Assembly (NCBI GenBank): GCA_037974335.1
Contig: CM075732.1
Span: 99,841,789 to 99,905,788, forward strand
Reading direction: 5' to 3'
Length of the DNA: 64,000 nucleotides
DNA from: Prionace glauca
Taxonomy: Eukaryota > Chordata > Chondrichthyes > Carcharhiniformes > Carcharhinidae
Positions 32,401-47,400 of the stretch are shown here, one piece after another (position 1 is the first letter of the stretch; each line of letters begins with the position of its first letter). A model generated the notes under the pieces. It did not search any database, was not told the DNA's origin, and worked only from the letters and a program-made list of their open reading frames with translations. The translations under genes were made by a program, and so were the position numbers.

Positions 32401-35400
32401 CCAACACTGAGACACACTGTCCCAACACTGAGACACACAGTCCCAACACTGAGACACACTGTCCCAACACTGAGACACGCAGTCCCAACACTGAGACACA
32501 CAGTCCCAACACTGAGACACACTGTCCTAACACTGAGACACACACTGTCCCAACACTGAGACACACAGTCCCTACACTGAGACACACTGTCCAAACACTG
32601 AGACACACAGTCCTAACACTGAGACACACTGTCCCAACACTGAGACACACAGTCCTAACACTGAGACACCACACTGTCCCAACACTGAGACACACTGTCC
32701 CAACACTGAGACACGCAGTCCCAACACTGAGACACGCTGTCCTAACACTGAGACACACTGTCCCAACACTGAGACACACTGTCCCAACACTGAGACACAC
32801 AGTCCCAACACTGAGACACACTGTCCCAACACTGAGACACACTGTCCCAACACTGAGACACAGAGTCCCAACACTGAGACACACTGTCCCAACACTGAGA
32901 CACGCAGTCCCAACACTGAGACACACAGTCCCAACACTGAGACACACTGTCCCAACACTGAGACACGCAGTCCCAACACTGAGACACACAGTCCCAACAC
33001 TGAGACACACTGTCCCAACACTGAGACACACAGTCCGAACACTGAGACACACTGTCCCAACACTGAGACACGCAGTCCCAACACTGAGACACACTGTCCC
33101 AACACTGAGACACACAGTCACTACACTGAGACACGCAGTCCCAACACTGAGACACACTGTCCTAACACTGAGACACACTGTCCCAACACTGAGACACACA
33201 GTCCCTACACTGAGACACACAGTCCCAACACTGAGACACACTATCCCAACACTGAGAAACGCTGTCCTAGCACTGAGACACACAGTCCCTACACTGAGAC
33301 ACACTGTCCCAACACTGAGACACACTATCCCAACACTGAGACACACTATCACAACACTGAGACACACTGTCCCAACACTGAGACACACAGTCCCTACACT
33401 GAGACACACTGTCCAAACACTGAGACACACAGTCCTAACACTGAGACACACACTGTCACAACACTGAGACACACAGTCCCAACACTGAGACACACAGTCC
33501 CAACACTGAAACGCACTATCCCAACACTCAGACACGCAGTCCCAACACTGAGACACACTGTCCCAACACTGAGACACACTGTCCCAACACTGAGACACGC
33601 AGTCCCAACACTGAGACACACTGTCCCAACACTGAGACACACAGTCCCTGCACTGAGACACACAGTCCCAACACTGAGACACACAGTCCTAACACTGAGA
33701 CACACTGACCCAACACTGAGACACGCAGTCCCAACACTGAGACACACTGTCCCAACACTGAGACACACAGTCCCTGCACTGAGACACACAGTCCCAACAC
33801 TGAGACACACAGACCTAACACTGAGACACACTGACCCAACACTGAGACACGCAGTCCCAACACTGAGACACTCTGTCCCAACACTGAGACACACAGTCCC
33901 AACACTGAGACACACAGTCCCAACACTGAGACACACTGTCCCAACACTGAGACACAGAGTCCCAACACTGAGACACTCTGTCCCAACACTGAGACACACT
34001 GTCCCAACACTGAGACACAGAGTCCCAACACTGAGACACTCTGTCCCAACACTGAGACACACTGTCCCAACATTGAGACACTCTGTCCCTACACTGAGAC
34101 ACACTGTCCCAACACTGAGACACACTGTCCCAACACTGAGACACACTGTCCCAACACTGAGACACACAGTCCCAACACTGAGACACACTGTCCCAACACT
34201 GAGACACACAGTCCCAACACTGAGACACACTGTCCCAACACTGAGACACACTGTCCCAACACTGAGACACACAGTCCCAACACTGAGACACACTGTCCCA
34301 ACACTGAGACACACAGTCCCAACACTGAGACACACAGTCCCAACACTGAGACACTCTGTCCCAACACTGAGACACACTGTCCTAACACTGAGACACACAG
34401 TCCCAACACTGAGACACACTGTCCCAACACTGAGACACACTGTCCCAACACTGAGACACACTGTCCCAACACTGAGACACACTGTCCTAACACTGAGACA
34501 CACTGTCCCAACACTGAGACACACTGTCCTAACACTGAGACACACTGTCCCAACACTGAGACACACTGTCCTAACACTGAGACACACTGTCCCAACACTG
34601 AGACACTCTGTCCCAACATTGAGACACACTGTCCCAACACTGAGACACACAGTCTAAACACTGAGACACTCTGTCCCAACACTGAGACACACTGTCCCAA
34701 CACTGAGACACAGAGTCCCAACACTGAGACACTCTGTCCCAACACTGAGACACTCTGTCCCAACACTGAGACACACTGTCCTAACACTGAGACACTCTGT
34801 CCTAACACTGAGACACTCTGTCCCAACACTGAGACACACTGTCCTAACACTGAGACACACTGTCCCAACACTGAGACACACTGTCCCAACATTGAGACAC
34901 TCTGTCCCAACACTGAGACACACTGTCCTAACACTGAGACACACTGTCCCAACACTGAGACACTCTGTCCCAACATTGAGACACTCTGTCCCAACACTGA
35001 GACACACTGTCCTAACACTGAGACACACTGTCCCAACACTGAGACACTCTGTCCCAACACTGAGACACACAGTCCCAACACTGAGACACACAGTCTAAAC
35101 ACTGAGACACACACTGTCCCAACACTGAGACACACAGTCACTACACTGGGACACACTGTCCCAACACTGAGACACACAGTCACTACACTGGGACACACTG
35201 TCCCAACACTGAGACACACTGTCCCAACACTGAGACACACAGTTCCAACACTGAGACACACTGTCCCAACACTGAGACACACAGTCTAAACACTGAGACA
35301 CAAACTGTCCCAACACAGAGACACACTGTCCGAACACTGAGACTCACTCTCCCAACACTGAGACACTCTGTCCCAACAAGGAGACACACTGTCCCAACAC

Positions 35401-38400
35401 TGAGACACTCTGTCCCAACACTGAGACACTCTGTCCCAACACTGAGACACTCTGTCCCAACACTGAGACACACTGTCCCAACACTGAGACACACAGTCTA
35501 AACACTGAGACACACACTGTCCCAACACTGAGACACTCTGTCCCAACACTGAGACACACTGTCCCAACACTGAGACACACAGTCTAAACACTGAGACACA
35601 CACTGTCCCAACACTGAGACACTCTGTCCCAACACTGAGACACTCTGTCCCAACACTGAGACACACTGTCCCAACACTGAGACACACAGTCTAAACACTG
35701 AGACACAAACTGTCCCAACACTGAGACACTCTGTCCCAACACTGAGACACACTGTCCCAACACTGAGACACACTGTCCCAACACTGAGACACACAGTCTA
35801 AACACTGAGACACACACTGTCCCAACACTGAGACACTCTGTCCCAACACTGAGACACACTGTCCCAACACTGAGACACACTGTCCCAACACTGAGACACA
35901 CAGTCTAAACACTGAGACACACACTGTCCCAACACTGAGACACTCTGTCCCAACACTGAGACACACTGTCCCAACACTGAAACACACTGTCCCAACACTG
36001 AGACACACTGTCCCAACAAGGAGACACACTGTCCCAACACTGAGACACTCTGTCCCAACACTGAGACACTCTGTCCCAACACTGAGACACTCTGTCCCAA
36101 CACTGAGACACTCTGTCCCAACACTGAGACACACTGTCCCAACACTGAGACACACTGTCCCAACACTGAGACACTCTGTCCCAACACTGAGACACACTGT
36201 CCCAACACTGAGACACACAGTCTAAACACTGAGACACACACTGTCCCAACACTGAGACACTCTGTCCCAACACTGAGACACACTGTCCCAACACTGAGAC
36301 ACACAGTCTAAACACTGAGACACAAACTGTCCCAACATTGAGACACACTGTCCCAACACTGAGACACACTGTCCCAACACTGAGACACAGAGTCCCAACA
36401 CTGAGACACACTGTCCCAACACTGAGACACACAGTCCCAACACTGAGACACACAGTCCCAACACTGAGACACACTGTCCCAACACTGAGACACTCTGTCC
36501 CAACACTGAGACACACTGTCCTAACACTGAGATACACTGTCCTAACACTGAGATACACTGTCCCAACACTGAGACACGCAGTCCCAACACTGAGACACAC
36601 TGTCCCAACACTGAGACACACAGTCACTACACTGAGACACTCTGTCCCTACACTGAGACACGCAGTCCCAACACTGAGACACACTGTCCCAACACTGAGA
36701 CACTCTGTCCTAACACTGAGATACACTGTCCCAACACTGAGACACGCAGTCCCAACACTGAGACACACTGTCCCAACACTGAGACACACAGTCCCTACAC
36801 TGAGACACGCAGTCCCAACACTGAGACACACTGTCCTAACACTGAGACACACTGTCCCAACACTGAGACACGCATTCCCAACACTGAGACACACTGTCCT
36901 AACACTGAGACACAGTCCCTACACTGAGACACACTTTCCCAACACTGAGACACACGGTCCCAACACTGGGACACACTGTCCCAACACTGAGACACACTGT
37001 CCCAACACTGAGACTCACACTGTCCCAACACTGAGACACACAGTCCCTACACTGGGACACACTGTCCCAACACTGAGACACACTGTCCCAACACTGAGAC
37101 ACGCAGTCCCAACAGTGAGACACGCAGTCCCAACACTGAGACATGCAGTCCCTACACTGAGACACTCTGTCCCAACACTGAGACACACTGTCCCAACACT
37201 GAGACACACAGTCCCAACACTGAGACACACTGTTCCAACACTGAGACACACGGTCCCTACACTGAGACACACTGTCCCAACACTGAGACACACAGTCCCA
37301 ACACTGAGACACACTGTCCCTACACTGAGACACACAGTCCCAACACTGAGACACACAGTCCCAACACTGAGACACACTGTCCTAACACTGAGACACACAA
37401 TCCCAACATTGAGACACACTGTCCCAACACTGAGACACACAGTCCCAACACTGAGACACACTGTCCCTACACTGAGACACACTGTCCTAACACTGAGACA
37501 CACAATCCCAACATTGAGACACACTGTCCCTACACTGAGACACACTGTCCCAACACTGAGACACACAGTCCCAACACTGAGACACACTGTCCCTACACTG
37601 AGACACACTGTCCTAACACTGAGACACACAATCCCAACATTGAGACACACTGTCCCAACACTGAGACACACAGACCCAACACTGAGACACACTGTCCCAA
37701 CACTGAGACACACTGTCCCAACACTGAGACATACTTTCCCAACACTGAGACACACAATCCCAACACTGAGACACACTGTCCCAACACTGAGACACACTGT
37801 CCCAACACTGAGACACACAGCCAAACTTGTGCTAAAGGCGGAAATCCCAATCACATTTACTTGGAAACACTTCTGAGGAACTGCGACGTAAAGACGATCG
37901 CTGTGTGGGATTATTGCTGGACTATTAATCCAGAAACTCAGCTAATGTTCTGGGTTTGAATTCTGCCACAGCAGATGGTGGAATTTGAATTCAATTTAAA
38001 AAAAAGTCTGGAATCAAGAATCTGTTGAAGACAATGAAACCATTGTTGGAAAAGCCCATCTGGATCACTAATGGCCCTTTAGAGAAGGAAATCTGCCAGC
38101 CTTACCCGGTCTGGCCTACATGTGAATCTAGAACCACAGTAATGTGGTTGACTCTCAATTGCCCTGTGAAATGATCAAGTAAGATGCTCCGTTGAAGGGT
38201 AACGAGTGATGTGCTGGGCTAACCAGTCCAAGTCTAATGGAAAGGAGTTTTAAAAACTCTCGGGCTCTGAGCAGTAGATTTGTATCTCTGCCAGGTCCTG
38301 AGGACAGAAGCCTCATTAGCATATTATTCAGAGACTTTCAAATGCTGATAAAGTGGAATTAGGTGTTTGATGGAGGGTCGCAGCCAAGTTGACTGTTTTT

Positions 38401-41400
38401 GGGGGGTTAACTTTCCCTCTGTGGGTTTGCTACAGAATGTCAACTCGACATGAGGTGAAGGATCAATGAATAAAGAGGAAGAATGTTATTTTCATCAGCC
38501 AAAACTAAACCTTAAAAACCCACCTGAGCTCGGAGTCAGAGTGAGGAGAGAACATCTGACACAGTTCCTCAACACAGTAAAAAGTCTGACAACACCTGGT
38601 TTCAACTGAAGAAGAGGGAATCCTCGAAAGCTTGTGAGTTTACTATCAAATAAATCGGTTGGACTTAAACCTGGTGTTGTCAGACTTTTTACTGTGTTTA
38701 CCCCAGTCCAACGCCAGCATCTCCACATCCTGACAGTTCCTGAATCCAGTGTGTAGAAACAAAGCTCACCTGGACAGAGTGTTCACTGATGAAATGAAAG
38801 TGTAAAGGAATGGAGGTCAGAGCAGAAAGCTGGGATCCACAGAATGATACAGTCTAACAAGAGCTGGGTGTCTATGGTATTACTACAAGACAAGTGCTCC
38901 TCAGTGACATTTGGGAGCTTGTGCCAAAATTGGGAAAACGGTCCCACAAACTTGTCAAGCAACAGCCTGGAATTGTCACACTAACGGGATGCCCCAGACA
39001 CCGCCATCACCCTTCCTGGGTGTGTCCTGTCCCATTGGCGGGACAGACCCAGCAGAGGTGGTGGCACAGTGGTTAGTACTGCTGCCTCACAGTGCCAGGG
39101 ACCCGGGTTCAACTCCCAGCTTGGGTCAGTGTGTGAAGTTTGCATGTTCTCAGTGGTGTACAGTTGGGAGGGAATTGCCCTGGGGGGTTCTCAAGGGCAA
39201 GGAAACCTCCTGCTGATTATCATGTACCATCACCCCCTCAGCTGATGAGTCAGTACTTCTCCGAGTTGAACACTACTTGGAGGAAGCACTGAGGGTGACA
39301 AGGGCACAGAATGTACTCTGGGTGGGGGATTTCAATGTCCATCACTAACAGTGGCTCCACAGTAGCATTGCAGACTGAGCCAGAAGAGTCCCAAATGACA
39401 TAGCTGTTAGACTGGGACTGCAACAGGTGATGACGTTTAAACGTTGGAAATCATTCTTACGCTAATACTGATCTCCTTCAGCTCTTTCTCTCACTAAACC
39501 CTGTCTTCCCCAGCTGTGTGTGAGTGTTTGGTTTGTCAGCACCTGAGGGATTGTTGGGCACTCCAGTCCAATGTGCAACCACTATGTGCAGTTTTGGTCG
39601 CTGCACTTGAGGAAGGATATATTGGCCTTGGAGGGAGTGCAGAGGAGGTTCACTAGGCTGATACCGGAGGTGAAGGGGTTGGACTATGAAGAGAGACTGA
39701 ATAGACTGGGTCTGGAACTCATTGGAGTTTAGAAGGATGAGGGGGGATCTTATAGAGACATAGAAGATAATGAAGAGGTTGGATAGGGTAGAGGTAGAGA
39801 AATTCTCCCCACTTAGAAAGGACAGCAGGACTAGAGGGCACAGCCTCAAAATAAGGGTGGGGGGGGTGCGCAGGGAGGAGTTTAGATCGGAGTTGAGGAG
39901 GAACTTCTTCACTCAAAGGGTGGTGAATCTATGGAATTCTCTGCCCGTTGAAGTGGTGGAGGCTGCCTCGCTGAATATATTTAAGTCACGGGTAGATGGG
40001 TTTTTGGTGGGCAAGGGGATTAAGGGTTATGGGGAGAAAGTGGGAAAGTGGAACTGAGCCACTCCAGATCAGCCATGATCTTATTGAATGGCGGGGCAGG
40101 CTCGAAGGGCTAGATGGCCTACTCCTGCTCCTATTTCTTATGTTCTTATGTAAAAGAGTCAATAAATTCTGATGGAGGATTGTCAACTTGAAAGATTATG
40201 AGCGATATGAATCTGGGGCCAGGATTCGGACACTTGGTCCCTTGGTCCTGCTCCGCCATCCATGGCTGATCTGATTGTAACTGTTTCTCTGTGTCCCGAG
40301 GCTGCTGGATTCGCTGAGTATTCCAGCATTGTCTGTTTCCTTGATTTCAGATTCTCAAAAGGTGCAGTATTTTGCTTGGCGTTTTATTTTAGCGCGCCTC
40401 CAAATTAGTGAGGATAACGCACAGTTATATATTCATCAATATACAGATTTTATAACCTGCTTACAGGTTAGACTTTATACTTTCTCACTCCCGGAAGGGT
40501 GTTGAGACATTGGAAAGGGTGCAGATGACTTTTACCAGGATGTTGCCTGGTTTGGGGGATATGGAGCATGAAGAAAGGTTGAACAAACTCGGATTGTTTT
40601 CATCGGAGCGTCGGAGGATGAGGGGGGAACCTGATAGAGGCTTTCGAGACTATGACAGGCTTGGATAGAGTGGATAGTCAGAGTCTTTCCCCAGGGTCAA
40701 AGAGTCAATTACTCAGGGGGCATAGATTGAGAGTGAGAGGGGGAAAGTTTAAAAGAGATGTCAGAGGCAAGTTTTCCACGCAGAGGGTGGGGAATGCCTG
40801 GAAAGAGCTGTCGGAGGAGGTGGTGGAAGCAGATTCTACAACAATGTTCAAGAGGCACCTGGATAGATACATGAATAGGGATATGGACCACACAGGGGCA
40901 AGAAAATATTAGAGAGGCATCGGTATGAGCACAGATTTGGTGGGCCGAAGGGCCGGTTCCTGTGCTGCCTGTTCTTTGTTCTTTCTTATTTGTTCCAATC
41001 TTCAATTATTCTCTTTTGACAGGTCACGAGGCAAAGACAATTCTTGTCCAATCACCTGGGGTTGTGAAAGTGCGAGAGGGTGAAACGGTGAAGTTTTGGT
41101 GTAATTTGCAGAGCAGCAACGTAAATGACAGAGTGGAGGAATTTACTGTGCACTGGTACTACCAACATAATAAGAATCACATATTACTGAGTCATTATCT
41201 AGATGGCAGAGTTTACCGCTCAGCAGGATTCTCAGAGCGATTTCAGCTTTCCAGAGATGTTGCCAATAACAGTTACATTCTGACCATCAGAGATGTGCAA
41301 CTGAGAAACTCCAATGTCTATATCTGTGGGATTTGGGGAAGTATCTTTGGAAGTGGAACCCGGCTGAATGTGACCAGTGAGTATTTTCTCTGCTTTTATT

Positions 41401-44400
41401 CCAAATTTTACCACAAAATCATCTGGTGTTCAGGGAAATACGATAAAACATTGTCACTTTTTAAACTAATGACGCTGGGTGAACATTTTAATCACATGGT
41501 AAAGTTAAATCTGGGTCAAACCCAACTGGGGGATTTTTATTGAACAAATCAGTAAGTGTAAACAATGCAACAAAACCTCACAGAGAATTCAGTCACTCCA
41601 AGAAAACAAGCAGTAAAACAGAAAGCATTTTGTGGGGAACTGAGTGAGGAATCATCATGTCTGGCAGAGGAAAAGGAGGCAAAGGGCTGGGTAAAGACAG
41701 AGCTAAGTGTGTACAGCACTGTACTGTGTACAGTTCCGGGCACCCTATTATAGAAAGGATATTATTAAACTAGAAAGAGCGCAGGAAAGATTTACTAGGA
41801 TGCTAATGGGGCTTGATGGATTGAGTTATAAGGAGAGGCTGGATAAACGGGGATTTTTTTCTCTGGAGCGTAGGAGGCTGAGGGGTGATCTTATCGAGGT
41901 CTATAAAATAATGAGGGACACAGGTCAGCTAGACAGTCAATATCTTTTCCCAAAGTTGGGGAGTCTAAAACTAGAGGGCATAGTTTCAAGGTGAAAGATA
42001 TACAAAAGGTCGAGGGGGACAATTTCTTCACACAGAGGGTGGTGAGTGTCTGGAACAAGCTGCCAGAGGTAGTAATAGAGGCGGGTACAATTTTGTCTTT
42101 TAAAAAACATTTAGACAGTTACATGAGTACCATTTACACAGACAAACAAATATAAAACAAAAATGTGAGTATAAAGGGTAACACCTCAAAGTCTTACCCA
42201 ATAGGAATATATCAGAAAACCTCAGGGTGCGTTGGTGGTGATTAAGATTCCCTGCAGAGATTCAGGGCTGGATTTTGTCGAGTGTGCCATTCCCAATGGC
42301 ATCACCAAAAGTGTGAGCCACTTCTGTTTGCTCCCCCTCTACCTTTCCCCATTAATTCAAAACTGGAGCGCAGGCAGATGTGGACAGATGTGGCTGTTTA
42401 AGGCCAAGGAAGCTTTTTATTGGTGAACCTTGCATCAACTGATGAAGTTACATCTCCAGGTGGAATATAAAATAACCTCCGCAGTGATGGGGATCAGGGA
42501 GAAAGGATCGGGAAGTTGGGAATGGGAAGGGAGGTGCCAGGGATAGATGGACATCTCAAAACCTTTGAGTTTTCAGATCTGGGCATTTGATGATTTATTT
42601 ACTATTTCCCCAAAATAATGTCAGCTGATGCATTTTTCATTGAAACATTTGGGATATTTACAACCTTTGCACTATTTTTTAAGTTGTTGATATGTTTCCT
42701 TTAAAGGTGCAAATGTTCCAGTCCTTATCCAGTCTCCGAGTGTGGAACGTGTCACAGAGGGTCAGACTGCACGGTTACAGTGCACCGTGAGGAACGCCAC
42801 AGTGACACACACTGATGTTCACTGGTCCCGGGAGCTCCCTGGGAAAGATAGGGAGAGAGTTTTAACACAGGATACAGGGAATAACATACACCGGAGCCCA
42901 GGTATCACTGAGCGATTCCAGCCTTCCAGACACACCTCCAATAACAGCTTCATTCTGACAATCACCATGGTGCAGCCCAGTGACACTGCCGTCTATTACT
43001 GCTCAGTGTGGGGAGATATCAGTGGCAATGGGACACAGCTGAATGTAACCAGTAAGTAGAGTTTTATTCCAATAATCCACAGCAATAATCTCTTCCAGAT
43101 GAGTGAGTTGGAGATGAGTTTGTGATGATGTGTGAGGTTTGGGGTTACCATGGGAACAGGGAGAGGCTGAGATTGGGAAGTGTAATAGGAGCTGTTCCCC
43201 ATTCAGACACACATCACTCTACTCTGATCCTGCTATCCCAGCTCATATCCTTATCCCAGATATTTTCACTCATTTCCTCACACAAATGTGTTGTGTTTGC
43301 TGTGAATCAGTAATGAGCCACACCAGTCTTACAACCTGTTACACAAAAACATCAGGAGAACAGAGACTCTCTCACTTTAACACAGAAACTCTACTGCCTG
43401 GACTGTCCCTTTAAATACTCACAGGAATTCGAAACCTTCAGCTTTGAATTTAACTCACTGATTTCTGTCACTCACTGATTTCTGTCACTCACTGATTTTT
43501 GTCACTCACTGATTTCTGCCACTCACTGATTTCTGTCACTTACTGATTTCTGAGACTCACTGATTTCTGTCTCTCACTGATTTCTGTCACTCACTGATTT
43601 CTGTCACTCACTGATTTCTGTCACTCACTGATTTCTGTCTCTCACTGATTTGTTTTCCCTCTGTTTAAAGGTGTGAATTTTCCAGTCCTTATCCAGTCTC
43701 CGAGTGTGGAACGTGTCACAGAGGGTCAGACTGCACGGTTACAGTGCACCGTGAGGAACGCCACAGTGACAGACACTGATGTTCACTGGTACCGGGAGCT
43801 CCCTGGGAAAGATAGGGAGAGAGTTTTAACACAGGATACAGGGAATAACATAACCCGGAGCCCAGGTTTCACTGAGCGATTCCAGCCTTCCAGACACACC
43901 TCCAATAACAGCTTCATTCTGACAATCACCATGGTGCAGCCCAATGACACTGCCGTCTATTACTGCTCAGTGTGGGGAGATATCAGTGGCAATGGGACAC
44001 AGCTGAATGTAACCAGTAAGTATGTGAGATTTGGTTAAATTCACAATGACATCACGGCACAGAGGGGAGTTCTGTAAATATGCACTGCCACTAGGAAGGA
44101 GAATGGACTGGAGGATTGGGATTGGGATTTTCTCTGACCAATATTCCACGGGGCTGGGAGAATGACATTGTGAAATCTTTGTCCTATACACAGTTCACTT
44201 CTGAACAGAATTGATAAACTCAAAAGAAATGATTTCTGTTGTACAGGTCGGCACTGGAATTCTAAAGTGATTTTAAATTGGACATTAGAAAGCACGAATG
44301 TGGGAATGATCTGTTGCAGTATAATTTAGCAGTGGATTATTCAATAATTTCTCACATTTTTCTCCTTGATTTGATTTGATTTATTATTGTCTCATGAATT

Positions 44401-47400
44401 AGTATACAGTGAAAACTATTGCCTCTTACGCTTTACAGACAAAGCATACTGTACATAGAGAAGGAAAGGAGAGGTTGCTCAGTGTAATGTTTCAGCCATA
44501 GCTCAGGTGTAACAAAAGGTCAAAGAAGATTGGTCCATTTCAAACCTGATGTGAAAGTTCAGTCACAGTCACAGTAGCAGTTAGTTATCATTGATCACTA
44601 CCTCACCCCACAAACATCGGCCCTGAACCATTCGAATCAATCTCTGCTGAACCCTCTCTCGCACATTATCATCCTCTCTGAGGTGTCATGTCCACAACTG
44701 GACATATGGCTACCTGATGTTTTATAATTTCCTTTTGTTTGGGTTTTTTCTAGAAGAAGAATGTTCAGGATACAGCACACATTTTCAACTTGTTTGACTA
44801 GTTTGAAGAATTGTGACCGTATAACTCCCTCAGTTCCTGAATTCTGTTTGGAATTGTAGAATTTAATCGCATTGCCTCCCCTCATGCTTATGAAACTTTC
44901 CACTTCTCTGCAGTAAATTTTGTCTGTCATGTCTCCAGCTATCTCACTGGGCTGTTAATATCGGCTGGAGCCTGTCACTATTCATCTCAGTCCTTACTGC
45001 ATTACTGAGGTCATGCCCCCCTTACTGAAATATCACCAGTGTGAAAAAACACAATTCTATTACCACTTTTTACACTACAAGACATTTGAAATTAATCATT
45101 ACAGACGGTGCAAAGATATTTAAGTTTTCTTTACATCGATCATTTTGCATTCTGAGCCGTTTCAATGCAATTGTGCTACTGGTAATATTCACCGTATAGA
45201 TTCAATGTGAGTTACACAGCCCGAGGGGATTCTATACAATTTCCCTCCTCTTGGTTCACTTTGGCTGTAAGATCTAGACTGTGACCTTCTGCAATTGTGC
45301 CTCTGTGGTGTCTGCCCCAAGCTTGGGTGTGCCCATCAGCATGGAGACCCGGACCATGGAATGTGCCAGTCTGCAACATCAAGTCAAGAACAATTCTTTA
45401 TATTGGAAAACCAACAACTTTTGGGCAGACTAAAGAACATTTTTCACTGAGTAGACACACATTTCTACCATCATACTGAGCCTCCTCTATCTCCCTGAGG
45501 AGGAGTCATTGAGCAGAGCCCACTGCACACACTTGTTTAAGATCCAGGCCAGAAATTGCAAAGTGTTTCGTGAAGTTATCTTGGACTCTAAGTTTTTACA
45601 TTTGCTTTGGCACAAGGCATGATTCACACTCTAGTTATGAATCTAGGTATGATTTCTTTGATAAAAGGAAGCTTTTATCAAACAAAGTTTATTTAAGAAC
45701 ACAATTAGAATATAATAAAAAAGAATTAGCATAACTTTTACCAATTACAAGACTTAAACATGACACAGTGTAATTCTTAACAGCTAGCTATCTCTGTTGT
45801 TCCAAGTTAAACACCATCCCACTGATACAGACCCATCTTCAGTCTTAGCACAGAAAGCAAGTATGCTGATGTGATACAGCATCTTCAGCTTTGTAATAGT
45901 AATGGATATAAATCCAGACCAGCTATTTGTAGAGAAAGATACCCTCAAAACATCCAAACTTCAGAGAGATAAACTTAATCTTGGGCATACAGAGAATGGA
46001 AACTCCAACTCCAGGGAGAAGGGAAACCTGTTAGTTCTTCTCTCCACTTCAAGCTATTTCTGAAAGCAAAACTCAAAACTGGACTTTTCTATGAAACATA
46101 GCTGCCCGTAGGCACATAACATAAACTGTCAATCACCCACAAACAAACTACACTCTGCAATCTCAAAGGACAATTAAAACCATAGAATATTGCATTAGTC
46201 CAGATTAAAATCAACATGACATCTATTGTACTGCCTCAGTAACAACAAAGGACACTGGTTACAGACAACATGGTGCCGACAAATTTCCAAGGGCTGCAGA
46301 AACATATCATTCAAACACCTTCCTTAAAAGCACAGTAGTGTCACACTCCTGCCATCAGTTTTGAGAGGGTGTATGGGGGACGAGTCGATCATTCTCAGAT
46401 TCAGGTATGCGTGTCCCAGCCTTACTTTGACATTTTAAGGTTAAGAACATGAAACAAGAAAGGAATGAAACAGCTGATTTTTGTACACTGCCTTTCACAA
46501 ACTCACCTCACAGTCAATGAAATACATTTGCAATCCCTGTTGTGGGAAGTCCCACAAACAACAACAAATGGAATTTTGTCTTTCATTGCTAGAGGGATGG
46601 AGTTTAAAAACAGCGAGGTTATGTTGCAGTTGTACTCCAGATGAGGCCACACCTGGAGTTACCGTGTACAGTTTTGGAGGGAGGACAGAGGAGACTCACT
46701 GGGTTGATTCCAGAGTTGAGAGGGTTGGCTGATGAGGAGAGACTGAGTAGACTGGGGCTATACTCATTGGAATTCAGAAGAATGAGGGGGGATCTTATAG
46801 AAACATATAAGATTATGAAGGGAATAGACAAGATAGAAACAGGGAAGTTGTTTCCACTGGAGGGTGAAACTAGAACTAGGGGCATGGCCTCAAAATAAGG
46901 CAGAGCAGATTTAGGACTGAGTTGAGGAGGAACTTCTTCACACAAAGGGTTGTGAATCTGTGGAATTCCCTGCCCAGTGAAGCAGTTGAGGCTCCCTCAC
47001 TGAATGTTTTTAAGACAAGTATAGAAAAGTTTTTGAACAGTAAAGGAATTAACGGTTATAGTGTGTGGGCAGATCAGCAGAGCTGAGCTCACAAAAGAGA
47101 TCAGCCATGATCTTATTGAATGGCGGGGCAGGCTCGAGGGGCCAGATGGACTACTCCTGCTCCTAGTTCTTATGTACTTACGAATGGCCACATCAATTGG
47201 TTTAGAGATCTTTAAATAATGATGTGGGAGATTTCACATCTAACTGGACTTATTTTGACATCCCAGCTCAGTGATAGCTTGTCCTAAAGAGCTGCTTTAA
47301 TGCTGTACTGAGAGTTGATGGCCTGTGGAATTCTCTGCACTGTGGGTTGACTCCAAGGACAGATTGCTTCCACTAAACCACAGCTGACACTCTCGACCAA

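Noticed and set aside
31780-37826. CRISPR-like array
   Set aside because: There are no unique spacers; the units are directly contiguous 21-mers in a vertebrate genome.
31782-37876. Several Cys-rich or Thr-rich frames of 200-512 codons as secreted repetitive proteins
   Set aside because: The same 21-bp array is open on both strands and in several frames. The units vary freely without codon constraint.
40962-41022. Start of the V domain A protein at 40962
   Set aside because: The open frame extends into a CR1 tail upstream of a good splice acceptor; the real exon starts at 41023 after AG in phase 1.
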